Of a stretch of DNA of 53,806 nucleotides, positions 8,555 through 18,043 are shown in pieces. The notes beneath the pieces were generated by a model that did not search any database, was not told where the DNA came from, and worked only from the letters and a program-made list of their open reading frames with translations. Each line of letters starts with the position of its first letter. Positions within the stretch are counted from its first letter, which is position 1. The DNA is from Geodermatophilus sp. YIM 151500 (GTDB taxonomy: Bacteria; Actinomycetota; Actinomycetes; Mycobacteriales; Geodermatophilaceae). Location of the stretch: the NCBI RefSeq assembly GCF_025716945.1, contig NZ_JAOVZT010000019.1, positions 1 through 53,806 on the forward strand, read 5' to 3'. The position numbers and the translations under genes were made by a program.

Positions 8555-9658
8555 GTGAGCGCCACATTGCTGACCGGCGCGGCCGGTTTCATCGGGAGCC
8601 ATCTCGCCGAACGACTCGTGGCCGACGGGTGCTCCGTGCGCGGGGTCGACGCGTTCACCGACACGTACGCGCCGGCGCAGAAGCGGGACAACGTCGCCCT
8701 GGTGTCGGCAGACCCGCGGCTGGAGCTGGTCACCGCCGACCTCGCCCGCGACGACCTGAGCGGTCTCCTCGACGGCGTCGACGCCGTCGTCCACCTGGCG
8801 GGCGAGCCCGGCGTGACGGCGTCCTGGGGCACGGCGTTCGCCACCTACGTCGAGCGCAACGTCGTCGCTACGCAGCGCCTGCTGGAAGCCGCGACCGCAG
8901 CCGGCGTGCGCCGCTTCGTCTACGCATCGAGCTCGTCGGTCTACGGGCCGGAGATCGGGCCGCTGACGGAGTCCGCGGTGCCGCGACCGCTCAGCCCGTA
9001 CGGCGCGAGCAAGCTCGCCGGTGAGGTCCTGGTGGGGGCGTACGCCCAGCAGCGCGGGCTGTCCACGGTCTCGCTGCGCTACTTCTCGGTCTACGGACCG
9101 CGGCAGCGTCCGGACATGGCGGCGCACCGGTTCATCGAGGCCCTGCTCGACGGCCGACCGGTCCCGGTCCACGGTGACGGCCGGCAGGCCCGCGACTTCA
9201 CCTACGTAGCGGACGTCGTCGCGGCGACCGCCGCGGCGCTCACCGCCCCGGTGCCCACCGGGACCGTGCTGAACGTCGCCCGCGGTGAACCGGTGGAGGT
9301 GCGCGAGCTCATCGCCGTCCTGGCCGAGGAGCTGGGCGTCGCGCCGCGCGTCGAGCGTCGACCGGAGCGAGCGGGTGACACCCCGCGCACGGAGGGCCGC
9401 GCCGACGCGGCGCGCGCCGGCCTCGGCTGGGAGCCGCTCACCGACCTGCGCACCGGGCTGCGGCAGCAGATCGAGTGGCACATGCACCGACGACTCGCGA
9501 CCCCGTCGTCCGCGCTCGCCGACGCCCTGCGGTCCTCCCCCGTCCCCACCGGCCTGCGCGTGCCCGTCCACGAACCCCCGGGCGGCTTCGCCGCCGAGGT
9601 CGTCGGCGCCGGGAGCGACGCGTTCCGGGAGGCCGTGCGATGGGAGGCCGTGCGATGA
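8555..9658 (+). CDS. NAD-dependent nucleotide-sugar epimerase/dehydratase
   Basis: A 367-residue extended short-chain dehydrogenase of the UDP-glucose/UDP-glucuronate 4-epimerase type. The Rossmann motif is TGAAGFIGSH (residues 7-16). The serine strand is YASSSSVYG (123-131), and the catalytic Y149-x-x-x-K153 lies in SPYGASKLAGE. It probably supplies an epimerised or dehydrated UDP-sugar for the neighbouring glycosyltransferases; the exact sugar is not readable. The GTG start at 8555 follows GCGGGGGC, and the Rossmann motif begins at residue 7, so an upstream extension is unlikely. It is the first gene of the cluster and its stop overlaps the next start by four bases (ATGA). About 30 Pro-rich C-terminal residues extend beyond the usual fold. 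Confidence 0.9.
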   Translation: MSATLLTGAAGFIGSHLAERLVADGCSVRGVDAFTDTYAPAQKRDNVALVSADPRLELVTADLARDDLSGLLDGVDAVVHLAGEPGVTASWGTAFATYVERNVVATQRLLEAATAAGVRRFVYASSSSVYGPEIGPLTESAVPRPLSPYGASKLAGEVLVGAYAQQRGLSTVSLRYFSVYGPRQRPDMAAHRFIEALLDGRPVPVHGDGRQARDFTYVADVVAATAAALTAPVPTGTVLNVARGEPVEVRELIAVLAEELGVAPRVERRPERAGDTPRTEGRADAARAGLGWEPLTDLRTGLRQQIEWHMHRRLATPSSALADALRSSPVPTGLRVPVHEPPGGFAAEVVGAGSDAFREAVRWEAVR

Positions 9659-10947
9659 GCGCCTCCTCGGAGCCGCGGCTGCTCATCTACTCCCAGGACG
9701 GGTTCGGCCTCGGCCACCAGCGACGGACGACGCTGCTCGCCGACCAGTTCCTCCGCAGCTGCCCGGGCTCCAGCGCGCTCACCGTGTCGGACTCACCGCT
9801 CGGCAAGTTCTTCTCCTCCGCGGTCGGTCACGACTACTGCAAGCTGCCCTCGGTGCGGAAGGTCGGTCCCGGGGACTGGCGTCCGGTGTCGCTGTCCTCG
9901 TCGTTCGACGACGTCCTGGACATGCGGCGGACGATGCTGATCTCGGCGGTGCGGGCCTTCCGCCCGGACGTGCTGCTCGTCGACCACATGCCGCACGGCG
10001 CCATGGGCGAGCTGGTGCCCACCCTGGAGATGCTGCAGGACGAGCCGACCGTCGTCGTGCTCGGGCTGCGCGACATCCTCGACGCGCCGGGCGTCGTGCG
10101 GGAGCGCTGGCGGCTGGAAGGCGCGTACGAGGCCGTCGAGCAGTACTACGACCGGGTGCTCGTGTACGGCTCGTCCGACGTGTTCGACCTCGCCGCCGAG
10201 TACGCCTGGCCGGCTGCCGCGAGCGCGAAGATCGAGTACTGCGGCTACGTGTGCGCCCCCGTGCAGCCCGAAGCGGTGTCGGAGTCGGTGCGGTCGCGGT
10301 ACCTCGACGGAGCGGGCGACGAGCGGCTCGTGGTCGCCATGGCGGGGGGCGGCGCGGATGCGTACCCGCTCTTCGACGCCCTGTTGTCCGCGGTGCCGGC
10401 GATGCAGGAGGGCGGCCGGTGCCGCGTCGTCCTGGTGACCGGCCCGTTCCTGCCCGCCGAGCGGCACCGCGAGCTGGTGGCCCGCGCGCAGGACCTGCCG
10501 GTGGACGTGCTGATCTCGGTGTCCGACCCCGTCCGCTACGCGGCGTCGGCGGACCTCGTCGTGGCGATGGCCGGGTACAACACCACCGCGGAGATCCTGT
10601 CGGTCGGCGCGCCGGCGCTGCTGGTGCCCCGCTCCGGTCCCAGCGCGGAGCAGCGGATGCGCGCGCGGCTGTTCGCCGAGCGCGGCTGGGTCGACTGGCT
10701 GCCGCCGTCCGAGCTGGGTGCCGAGCCCCTGGCCGCCGCCGTGCGGTCGGCGCTCGAGCGGACGCCGGGCCCCCGGCACGTGCGCCCACCGGACCTGGAC
10801 GGACGCGATGTCGCCACCGACCGGCTCGTGGAGTCGCTGGACCGGACCTGGGCGCACGGCCTGGTCCCCGTGGGTGCCGACCTGGCGATGGCCCCCGCGC
10901 GGCGGCCGGGCCGGAGCCTGCGCGACGACGACTGCCTCCTGGCGTGA
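9655..10947 (+). CDS. MurG/GT28-like glycosyltransferase
   Basis: A 430-residue GT-B protein. The N-terminus has a QDGFGLGHQRRT loop (residues 14-24), the acceptor-side Gly-rich loop seen in MurG-like enzymes. The C-terminal donor-binding half has VAMAGYNTTAEIL (303-315) followed by GAPALLVPR, the typical GT28 nucleotide-sugar site. It probably transfers a sugar from a UDP donor, perhaps made by the upstream epimerase. No membrane helix is evident; such enzymes usually attach peripherally to the inner membrane face. The ATG at 9655 overlaps the upstream stop (ATGA), implying translational coupling. The acceptor is unknown. A MurG function in peptidoglycan synthesis is unlikely, given the setting outside a cell-wall cluster. 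Confidence 0.85.
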   Translation: MSASSEPRLLIYSQDGFGLGHQRRTTLLADQFLRSCPGSSALTVSDSPLGKFFSSAVGHDYCKLPSVRKVGPGDWRPVSLSSSFDDVLDMRRTMLISAVRAFRPDVLLVDHMPHGAMGELVPTLEMLQDEPTVVVLGLRDILDAPGVVRERWRLEGAYEAVEQYYDRVLVYGSSDVFDLAAEYAWPAAASAKIEYCGYVCAPVQPEAVSESVRSRYLDGAGDERLVVAMAGGGADAYPLFDALLSAVPAMQEGGRCRVVLVTGPFLPAERHRELVARAQDLPVDVLISVSDPVRYAASADLVVAMAGYNTTAEILSVGAPALLVPRSGPSAEQRMRARLFAERGWVDWLPPSELGAEPLAAAVRSALERTPGPRHVRPPDLDGRDVATDRLVESLDRTWAHGLVPVGADLAMAPARRPGRSLRDDDCLLA

Positions 10948-10993
10948 CGATGCCCGCCGCCGCGCCGGTGCACGCCCCACGGAGGGCGTGACC

Positions 10994-13219
10994 GTGCCGT
11001 CCCTCCTCGCGGCCGCCCCGGCGGCCGCAGCCGACCCCGCGCTGCCCGGGCTCGCCGCCGCCCTGTCCGCGTCCCCGCCGGGCACGGCCGCCGGGGACGA
11101 CTGCCGCGTCCGCTCCGTCGAGTGGCTGCCCCGCCGCCGCTGCCGGGTGGTGCACGAGGTCCGGTCGCCCGGCCGCCCGGCCGCGCTGCTGTGCTGCGAG
11201 GTCACCCCGACGGGGACGGTGGTCCGCGGGCCGGCCGACGACGCCGACCTCCCCGGGCTCGCGGTCGCATTGGACCCGGACGGCGTCCGTGACCGCCTCG
11301 CCGCTGTCGCAGGGCGCCCGGTCGAGGTCCTCGAGGTCACGCCCGTCGCCTGGCGACCCGGCGCCCGGGCCGTCGTCGCGTACGACCTCGCGACCGGGTC
11401 CGGCCGGACGACGCTGTACGCGAAGCTGCTCGCCGAGGGGCCGGACCGGTACGCCGCCGCCGCGGCCGCGCTCACCGCCTCGGCCCGCGGGCGGGGCACC
11501 CCCGCTCCGGTACCCGAGGTCGTCGCCGTGTGGCGCGACCTCGGCGCCGTCGTCCAGCGGGCGGCGCCCGGCCGCGTGCTCTCCGACGTGCTCCGCGACG
11601 GGTCGTTGCCCGAGGGCGAGCGCCTGGCCGCCACCGGGCGGCTGGGCCGGTTGCTCGCCGACGTCCACGCCGCACCCGCGGACGGCCTGCCGCCCTGGGG
11701 CGCTCCGGACGAGCTGGCGGCGCTGGAGGCGCTGCTCCCCGCGGCGTGGCACGCGGACCCCGCCGCCGGCCGGTCGCTCGCCTCCGTGGTCGACCGCCTC
11801 GCCGACGCGGCGCCGGCCGAGGCGGACCCCGTGCTCGCGCACGGGGCCTTCCGCACCGGCCAGGTGCTGCTCGACGGCGGCCGGGCGGTGCTGCTCGACC
11901 TGGACACGGGAGGCCGGTCCGACGCCGCGCGCGACGCCGGCAACGCACTGGCCTACCTGGCCTGGGCCGAGGCCCGCGGCGCGCTGCCCGCCGGCCTGGC
12001 GAAGGGTCTGCGGCCGGCCTTCCTCGCCGGCTACGCCGAGGCACGCACGCCGCCGGGCAGGACCGCCCTGGCCTGGTGGTCCGCCGCGGCCATGGCGAAG
12101 ATCGCCGGCCGCCGGTTCCGGACGTTGTCGACGGCGGAGTGGCGCTCCGTGCCCGACCTGCTGACCCGGGCCGCGGCGCAGCTGGTGGCGGCCGGCGCAG
12201 CGGGCGGCGGTGCCGGGACCGCCGCGCGGCCGCAGCCCGCGCCCGAGGCCGACCCGTCGGACACCGACGGGATGACGGCGGTGCTGCGCGCCGAGCCCTC
12301 CCTGCGCGCGCCAGGCCCGGTCCGGGTGATCAGCGCCCGGACGCTCGCGGAGTCGGCCGGCCGGCGCTGCGTCGTCCGGTACCTGGTCGAGGGCCTCGAC
12401 CCCGACCGGCCGGTGCCGCTGATCGGGAAGCTGCACACCGACCGGCACCGCTCGTGGCTCGCCCACGAGAACCTCCGCCTGCTGGCCGAGGTGTTCGCCG
12501 CGACCCCGCAGCTCGGCGTCCCGGCGCGGGTCTGCCACCTCCCCGAGCTGCGGATGGTGCTCTACCGGGAGGTGCCCGGCACCGCGGTCGACCGGCTGCC
12601 CGGGTCCGCCGCCGTCGCGGCCGCCGGCCTCGCCGGCCGGTGGCTGGCCACGCTGCACGGGTCCGCTGCCGTCCTCGGCCGCCGCCTGGACCTGGCGCAC
12701 GAGGTGGTCGACGTCGAGGAGTGGGCCGCCCGCGTGGGCGCGGCGCTCCCCGACGCGCGGGCCGCGGCGTCCGCCCTGGCCGGCCGGCTGGCCGCCGCAG
12801 CCGCGGAGCTGCCCGCCGCGCCGGAGGTGCCCGTCCACCGCGACCTGCACGCCGGTCACGCGCTCGCGGTCGGCGACGGGCCGGGCGGCTCCGGAGCCGG
12901 CTCGGGCGTCGCGGTCATCGACCTGGACGAGGCCCGCATGGGCGACCCGGCGCTGGACGTCGCCCACTTCACCACCTACCTCGACGTCGCGGCGGCGCCC
13001 GCCGCGCGGGGGGTGCGAGAGGCGTTCCTCGACGGCTACGGACCGCTGCCCGGCCCCTCCCCCGACGTCCGGACGGCTTTCTTCACCGCCCACACGTGCA
13101 TGAAGATCGCCAAGCAGCTGGTCACCCGCCGCGGCCCGCTGACCGCGCCCCCCGGCCCGGCGCGGTCGGCGGCCGTGCAGGCGGTCCTCCGGAAGGGGGC
13201 CGCGTGCCTGGACGGGTGA
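10994..13219 (+). CDS. Tandem kinase-fold protein: pseudokinase-like domain plus APH-type domain
   Basis: A 741-residue protein with two aminoglycoside-phosphotransferase-fold domains. The first half has a beta-rich leader with RRRCRVVHEV, the linker DADLPGL (83-89), a lysine strand LYAKLLAE, and a catalytic-loop equivalent HGAFRTGQ at 283-290. There the catalytic Asp is replaced by Ala285, although the metal-site DLDT remains. The second half has RRCVVRYLVEG, LIGKLHTD, an intact HRDLHAGH (615-622, D617) and IDLDEARMGDPALD. The N-terminal domain thus looks inactive or scaffolding and the C-terminal one active; this is inference from residues. I chose GTG 10994 because GGAGG (10981-10985) is ideally spaced; GTG 10988 is the alternative. 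Its 3' end overlaps the next gene by 16 bases. Substrate unknown. Confidence 0.85.
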   Translation: MPSLLAAAPAAAADPALPGLAAALSASPPGTAAGDDCRVRSVEWLPRRRCRVVHEVRSPGRPAALLCCEVTPTGTVVRGPADDADLPGLAVALDPDGVRDRLAAVAGRPVEVLEVTPVAWRPGARAVVAYDLATGSGRTTLYAKLLAEGPDRYAAAAAALTASARGRGTPAPVPEVVAVWRDLGAVVQRAAPGRVLSDVLRDGSLPEGERLAATGRLGRLLADVHAAPADGLPPWGAPDELAALEALLPAAWHADPAAGRSLASVVDRLADAAPAEADPVLAHGAFRTGQVLLDGGRAVLLDLDTGGRSDAARDAGNALAYLAWAEARGALPAGLAKGLRPAFLAGYAEARTPPGRTALAWWSAAAMAKIAGRRFRTLSTAEWRSVPDLLTRAAAQLVAAGAAGGGAGTAARPQPAPEADPSDTDGMTAVLRAEPSLRAPGPVRVISARTLAESAGRRCVVRYLVEGLDPDRPVPLIGKLHTDRHRSWLAHENLRLLAEVFAATPQLGVPARVCHLPELRMVLYREVPGTAVDRLPGSAAVAAAGLAGRWLATLHGSAAVLGRRLDLAHEVVDVEEWAARVGAALPDARAAASALAGRLAAAAAELPAAPEVPVHRDLHAGHALAVGDGPGGSGAGSGVAVIDLDEARMGDPALDVAHFTTYLDVAAAPAARGVREAFLDGYGPLPGPSPDVRTAFFTAHTCMKIAKQLVTRRGPLTAPPGPARSAAVQAVLRKGAACLDG

Positions 13220-14463
13220 TGTACCTGGTGCGCAGCTGGCCCCGGCTGTCGCAGACCTTCGTCGTCAACGAGGTGCTCGCGCAGGAACGGCTGGGCACCC
13301 GGCTGGAGCTGTACAGCCTGACGCGCTCGGAGGAGCGGCTCGTGCAGCCGCAGGTGTCCGCGGTGCGGGCGCAGGTGCACTACCTCGACGAGCGGCCCCG
13401 CCGTCCCCGGTTCGCCGCCCTGCGCGAGCACGCGCTGGTGGCCCGCTCGGCGCCGCTGGCCTACGCCGCGACCGTGGTCTACGCCGCCGCCCGGCCCCAG
13501 CTCTCCCGCGGGTACGCGACGCTGTCGACCCTGGGCTGCCTCGCCGCGGCCGTGCGCGTGGCCGCGGCGGTGCACCGGGCGCGGCGGGCCGGCGACCCGG
13601 TCGAGCACCTGCACGCGCACTTCGCCCACGACCCCGCGCTGGTGGCGCTGCTGACCAGCCGGATGACGGGCGTGCCGTACAGCGTCACCGCGCACGCGCG
13701 GGACCTGTACCAGATCCCCGTCCCGAGCCTGCGCGCCCGTGCCCGCGCCGCGGTCGCCGTCGTGACCTGCTGCGCCGCGAACGTCGACTACCTGCGTTCG
13801 GTGCTGCCGGCCGACCTGCACACCCGGCTGCGGCTGATCCACCACGGTGTCGAGCTCGACCGGTTCGTCCCGGCCGACCGGCCCGACGCCCCGCCGCCGG
13901 TGCGGATCGTGTCCGTCGGCCGGCTGGTCGAGAAGAAGGGCTTCGCCGACCTGCTGCACGCCTGCGCCGAGCTCCGGTCGAGCCGGCCGGAGGCGGCCTT
14001 CCGGCTGCGCGTCCTCGGTGACGGGCCGCTGCGGCCGGAGCTCGCCGGGCTGCGCGACCGGCTCGGGTTGCGGGAGGCGGTCGAGTTCGCCGGCGAGGTC
14101 GACCGGGACGGTGTCCTGCGGGCCTACCAGGACGCCGACGTCTTCGCGCTCACGCCGTGGGTCCCCGCCGACGGCGACCGGGACGGCGTCCCGAACGTGG
14201 TCGTGGAGGCGATGGCGTGCGGGCTGCCGGTCGTGACCACCGACGCGGGCGGCGTCACCGAGGTGGTGGAGCACGGCCGGACGGGTCTGGTCGCGACGCC
14301 GCGCGACGTCGGCGCGATCGCCGGGCACCTCGCCGAGCTGGTGACGGACCCCACCCGCCGGCGGGAGCTGGGCGCGGCCGGGCGGCGCCGGGTCGAGCAG
14401 GGCTTCGACGTCCGGTCGGCCGCCTCGGAGCTGTCCGCCGTCTTCGCCGGGGCGGCGTCGTGA
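13204..14463 (+). CDS. GT4-family glycosyltransferase
   Basis: A 419-residue GT-B retaining glycosyltransferase (Glycos_transf_4 / Glyco_trans_1_4). The N-terminal LVRSWPRLSQTFVVNE is the typical start of this family. A VGRLVEKKGFADLLHA strand opens the C-terminal donor domain, and DGVPNVVVEAMACGLPVV carries the E-x7-E-like donor motif. It should use a nucleotide-activated sugar to extend a glycan or glycolipid on the cytoplasmic side. GTG 13204 has a strong GGAAGGGGG site and lies inside the end of the preceding gene; ATG 13219 (TGATG overlap) is the alternative and removes only five residues. The next gene starts at a four-base overlap. Confidence 0.92.
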   Translation: MPGRVMYLVRSWPRLSQTFVVNEVLAQERLGTRLELYSLTRSEERLVQPQVSAVRAQVHYLDERPRRPRFAALREHALVARSAPLAYAATVVYAAARPQLSRGYATLSTLGCLAAAVRVAAAVHRARRAGDPVEHLHAHFAHDPALVALLTSRMTGVPYSVTAHARDLYQIPVPSLRARARAAVAVVTCCAANVDYLRSVLPADLHTRLRLIHHGVELDRFVPADRPDAPPPVRIVSVGRLVEKKGFADLLHACAELRSSRPEAAFRLRVLGDGPLRPELAGLRDRLGLREAVEFAGEVDRDGVLRAYQDADVFALTPWVPADGDRDGVPNVVVEAMACGLPVVTTDAGGVTEVVEHGRTGLVATPRDVGAIAGHLAELVTDPTRRRELGAAGRRRVEQGFDVRSAASELSAVFAGAAS

Positions 14464-15788
14464 CGCGCCTCGACCTGCCCGGCGCCCCGGCCCGCGGGAC
14501 GACGGGCGCGACGGCGCAGCTGCGCCGCGTCGAGGAGGCGCTGGACGCCCGGGCCATGGGCCCCCGCCTGGCGGCGGCGCTCGGGTCCGCCGGCCGCGGT
14601 GGCTGCGCCGTCCTCGACGCCAAGTACGAGCCGGGTGCGCGGTGCACGGTGCTCTACCGGGCCGGGGACCTGCTCGTCCGCGGTGACCTGCTCGCCGGGC
14701 ATCCCGGCGACCCGCCCCCCGGGGGCCCGGCGCGCCCCGTCGTCGCTCCGGGCGTGCGGCTGTCCGTCTTCCCGGACGACCCCGACCTGCCCGGCCTCGC
14801 CGGCGCGCTCGACCCCTCGGCGCTGCGCGGCGCGCTGCGGGACGCGCTGCCCGGTGGCGGGCCGGTCCTCCGGTGCCGGGCGGAGCTGCTGCGGTACCGC
14901 CCGGCGCGGCGGGCGACCCTCGCCGTCGAGGTGCGCGGACCGGCCGCCCCACGGGGACGGCGCCTGGTCGTGAAGAGCTACCACGACGGCCGGAAGGCGG
15001 CCGCGGTGGCGGCGGAGGCGGTCCTGCTGCCCGCGACGGCCGACCCGGATGCGCCGCTGCGCTTCGCCCCGGTGCTCGCCCACCTGCCCGACCGGGCGCT
15101 GGTCGTGCAGGAGCACGTCCGCGGGATCCACCTCGACGAGGTGCTGCGCCGATCCGGCCCGGCACCGGCGGACGCCCTCCGCCGCGCGGCCGTCGCGCTG
15201 GCGGCGCTGCACCGGCAGCCGGTGGTCAGCCGGCGGACGCGCACCGTCGACGCCGAGCTCGACCGCTTCGCGGCCCGCGCCCGGCGGGTGGCTGGGGTCG
15301 CCCCGGCCGCCGGCGCGGTGCTGGTGGACCTGGCCGCCCGGCTCGCCGCAACGGCCGACGGCCTCGGGCCGGGCGCCGTCGCCCTGGTGCACGGCGACTG
15401 CAAGCCCAGCCAGTTCCTGCTGCGCGGCGAGCGGGAGGTGGTCCTGCTCGACCTCGACTCGTGCGGGCGGGCCGATCCGGCCGGCGACGTCGGCACCTTC
15501 CTCGCGACGCTGCGGCAGCACGCGCTGCGCGCGCTGCTGGCGCGGCGGCTGACGCCGGCCGCCGCCCGCGCGCGGGCGGCCCTCGCCGAGGAGTTCCTCG
15601 ACGCGTACCTCGCGGCGGCGGGCGGCACGCGCGACCCCGGCCTGCGGCGACGGATCACGTGGTACGAAGCCGTCGCGCTGGAGCGCAAGGCGCTGCGGTG
15701 CTTCGCCCGGGCGCCCCGGTCGCCGCTGACCGGCGCCCTGGTCGCCGCCGGGCACGGGCGCCTGGATCGACTGGGAGGTGGGCGGTGA
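14460..15788 (+). CDS. APH/maltokinase-like phosphotransferase (paralogue 2)
   Basis: A 442-residue kinase-fold protein. The N-terminal segment contains GARCTVLYRAGD, then the linker DPDLPGL at 107-113 shared with its cluster paralogues. The kinase proper has a lysine strand RRLVVKSYHDG, the catalytic loop HGDCKPSQ at 311-318 (D313), and the metal motif LLDLDSCG. Gln318 stands where APH enzymes have Asn; as I recall, actinobacterial maltokinases also have Gln here, which favours a sugar substrate over an antibiotic. No signal or membrane segment is seen. The GTG at 14460 overlaps the previous stop by four bases and its own stop overlaps the ABC exporter start. The phosphoacceptor is unknown. 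Confidence 0.85.
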   Translation: MTRLDLPGAPARGTTGATAQLRRVEEALDARAMGPRLAAALGSAGRGGCAVLDAKYEPGARCTVLYRAGDLLVRGDLLAGHPGDPPPGGPARPVVAPGVRLSVFPDDPDLPGLAGALDPSALRGALRDALPGGGPVLRCRAELLRYRPARRATLAVEVRGPAAPRGRRLVVKSYHDGRKAAAVAAEAVLLPATADPDAPLRFAPVLAHLPDRALVVQEHVRGIHLDEVLRRSGPAPADALRRAAVALAALHRQPVVSRRTRTVDAELDRFAARARRVAGVAPAAGAVLVDLAARLAATADGLGPGAVALVHGDCKPSQFLLRGEREVVLLDLDSCGRADPAGDVGTFLATLRQHALRALLARRLTPAAARARAALAEEFLDAYLAAAGGTRDPGLRRRITWYEAVALERKALRCFARAPRSPLTGALVAAGHGRLDRLGGGR

Positions 15789-18043
15789 GCGCGCTGCGGT
15801 CCGCGACGGCCGGCGTGCCGTCGGACACGAGAGCACCGGAGCGGCCCTCGGCGCCGCCGCGGGTGGGCCTGTCGGACTACCGCCGCGGCCTCGCGCTGCT
15901 GCGCCGGTTCCACGGCGGGCGGCGCCCGTTCGTCCTGGGCGCGCTGCTGCTGCTGGTCGAGGCCGGGGCCGCCGTCCTCGAGCCCATCCCGATCGCCTAC
16001 CTCATCGACTACCTGCAGGGCAGCTCACCGGCGCTGCGCGACCTCGGCTGGCCCGACCTCGGCCTCTCCGACCGGACCGGGACGCTGCTGCTCCTCGTGC
16101 TCGGCATCGTCCTGCTCGCCGCGGTCAACAGCGCCGCGGACTCGCTGGCCGAGGTCAGCCTCGCCCGCGGCGGCCGGGTGCTCGGGTACAACGTCCGCGT
16201 CGCGCTGTACTCCCAGTTGCAGAGGCTGTCCCTGGCCTACCACGACAAGCGCCGCACCGGCGACGTCCTGACCCGGGTCACCGGTGACGTCCTGGTCGTC
16301 GAGGACTTCGTCGTCAAGTCGCTGAGCAACCTCGTCGGGAGCTTCCTGGTCCTCATCGGCACGGTCGTCGTCCTGCTGTGGCGCGAGTGGACCGTCGCGC
16401 TCATCGCCGTGGTCGTCATCCCGACGCTCGCGTTCGTCTCCGACTACTTCTCGCGCCGGATCAAGGCCGTCTCGAAGACCCAGCGGGCCCGCGAGGGCGA
16501 GCTGGCGTCGACCACGCAGGAGATGCTGACGTCGATCCGGCTGGTGCAGAGCTACGGCCGCGGCGGCGTCGACCTGCGACGGTTCTCCGAGCAGACCGAC
16601 CAGAGCATGCGCGCGGCGGTCGGGGTGTCCCGCGTGCAGGCGACGTTCAGCTTCGTCATCGCGCTGCTCGAGGCCCTGGCGATCTCCGCGATCGTGTGGA
16701 TCGGTGTCCTGCTGGTCGACCGGGACGCCATCTCCGTGGGCACCCTGGTCTTCTTCATCCTCGTCCTGCAGAACATGTTCAAGCCGTCACGCAAGATCGT
16801 CAGCGAGTGGTACAAGATCGGGAAGGTCCTCGCCAGCGTCGACCGCATCGACGACCTGCTCCAGCTGGAGCCCGCCGTGGTGGACGCGCCCGACGCCCGG
16901 CCCGCCCCCGCCTTCACCGGGCAGCTGGCCTTCCGGGACGTGACCTTCGCCTACCACGCCGAACCGGGCGACGACGCCCCGCCGGTGCTCCGCGACGTGA
17001 GCTTCGAGATCCGGCCGGGTGAGATCGTCGCGCTCGTGGGGCGCAGCGGCGCGGGCAAGAGCACGATCGCCCAGCTCGTCCCCCGGCTCTACGACCCGGA
17101 CGCCGGCGCCGTCCTGGCCGACGGCGCCGACCTGCGCGGCTTCACGCTCGAGTCGCTCCGCTCCCAGGTGAGCCTCGTCCTGCAGGACACCGTCCTGCTG
17201 AGCGGCAGCATCGCCGAGAACATCGGCTACGGCGTCGACGGCGCCACCCCCGGGGAGATCGAGGACGCGGCTCGCTGCGCCAACGCCCACGACTTCATCG
17301 AGAGCCTGCCCGACGGCTACGGCACGGAGATCGGCGAGCGCGGGGCGACCCTGTCCGGTGGGCAGCGTCAGCGCATCGCCATCGCCCGGGCCTTCATCCG
17401 GCGCGCGCCGGTCCTGGTGCTCGACGAGCCGACGACCGGTCTGGACGCCGACTCGACGCGCCTGGTCGTCGGCGCGCTCCGGACGCTCATGCACGGGACG
17501 ACCACCATCATCATCTCCCACGACCCCGATCTCGTCCGGTGCGCCAACCGGGTGCTGGTCGTCGACGGCGGCGGCATCGTCGAGGAGGGCACCCCGGCGG
17601 AGCTCCAGCACGCGGGCGGTCTGTACGCCGACCTGATGCAGCGCTGGTCGGTCGGCTCCGCCGGCGCGCACGAGGCGACCGAGGACGGGACGGCGGGCGG
17701 GACGGCGGGCGGCCCGACCGTCGGCGCGATCCTCGCCCGGCTGCGGGCCGAGGGCCGCCGGCCGGCGGCCGGTCGCCGGACCCGGGAGCGCACGCCGCAC
17801 CCCGACGGCGCGGTGCCGCAGAGGATCGACGGCACCGGCGACGGACCGGACCGGGAGGGGGTCGCCGCCGCGACCGGGTCGAGCCCCGACGGGAGCGCGG
17901 CAGCGAACGGGGCCCGTCGGGACGGTGCTGCCGTGAACGGTCAGCGCCGGGACGGCGCCGAGGCGCCGTCCCGGGTGGAGGCCACGGCGCGACGGTCCCC
18001 CCGGGAGGCCGTCCCGGCGGCGGACGGCGGGCCGCCGCGGTGA
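15785..18043 (+). CDS. ABC exporter (fused membrane and ATPase domains)
   Basis: A 752-residue half-transporter with an N-terminal ABC_membrane domain (about six helices, residues 35-340) and a C-terminal ATPase. Walker A is GRSGAGKS (419-426), the Q-loop LVLQDT, the signature LSGGQ (523-527), and Walker B VLVLDEP (543-549). Type IV exporters of this kind work as dimers and move lipids, glycolipids or small molecules outward. It is the only transporter in the cluster and probably exports the product. Beyond residue ~620 is an unusual tail of about 130 Gly/Arg/Ala-rich residues with repeated RRDGA, likely disordered. The GTG start overlaps the previous stop by four bases. Confidence 0.93.
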   Translation: MSALRSATAGVPSDTRAPERPSAPPRVGLSDYRRGLALLRRFHGGRRPFVLGALLLLVEAGAAVLEPIPIAYLIDYLQGSSPALRDLGWPDLGLSDRTGTLLLLVLGIVLLAAVNSAADSLAEVSLARGGRVLGYNVRVALYSQLQRLSLAYHDKRRTGDVLTRVTGDVLVVEDFVVKSLSNLVGSFLVLIGTVVVLLWREWTVALIAVVVIPTLAFVSDYFSRRIKAVSKTQRAREGELASTTQEMLTSIRLVQSYGRGGVDLRRFSEQTDQSMRAAVGVSRVQATFSFVIALLEALAISAIVWIGVLLVDRDAISVGTLVFFILVLQNMFKPSRKIVSEWYKIGKVLASVDRIDDLLQLEPAVVDAPDARPAPAFTGQLAFRDVTFAYHAEPGDDAPPVLRDVSFEIRPGEIVALVGRSGAGKSTIAQLVPRLYDPDAGAVLADGADLRGFTLESLRSQVSLVLQDTVLLSGSIAENIGYGVDGATPGEIEDAARCANAHDFIESLPDGYGTEIGERGATLSGGQRQRIAIARAFIRRAPVLVLDEPTTGLDADSTRLVVGALRTLMHGTTTIIISHDPDLVRCANRVLVVDGGGIVEEGTPAELQHAGGLYADLMQRWSVGSAGAHEATEDGTAGGTAGGPTVGAILARLRAEGRRPAAGRRTRERTPHPDGAVPQRIDGTGDGPDREGVAAATGSSPDGSAAANGARRDGAAVNGQRRDGAEAPSRVEATARRSPREAVPAADGGPPR

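Noticed and set aside
9779-13093. Very long - strand open frame opposite the glycosyltransferase and kinase genes
   Set aside because: Arg/Gly/Pro-rich shadow caused by high GC at third positions. The + strand frames have clear family motifs and coupled starts.
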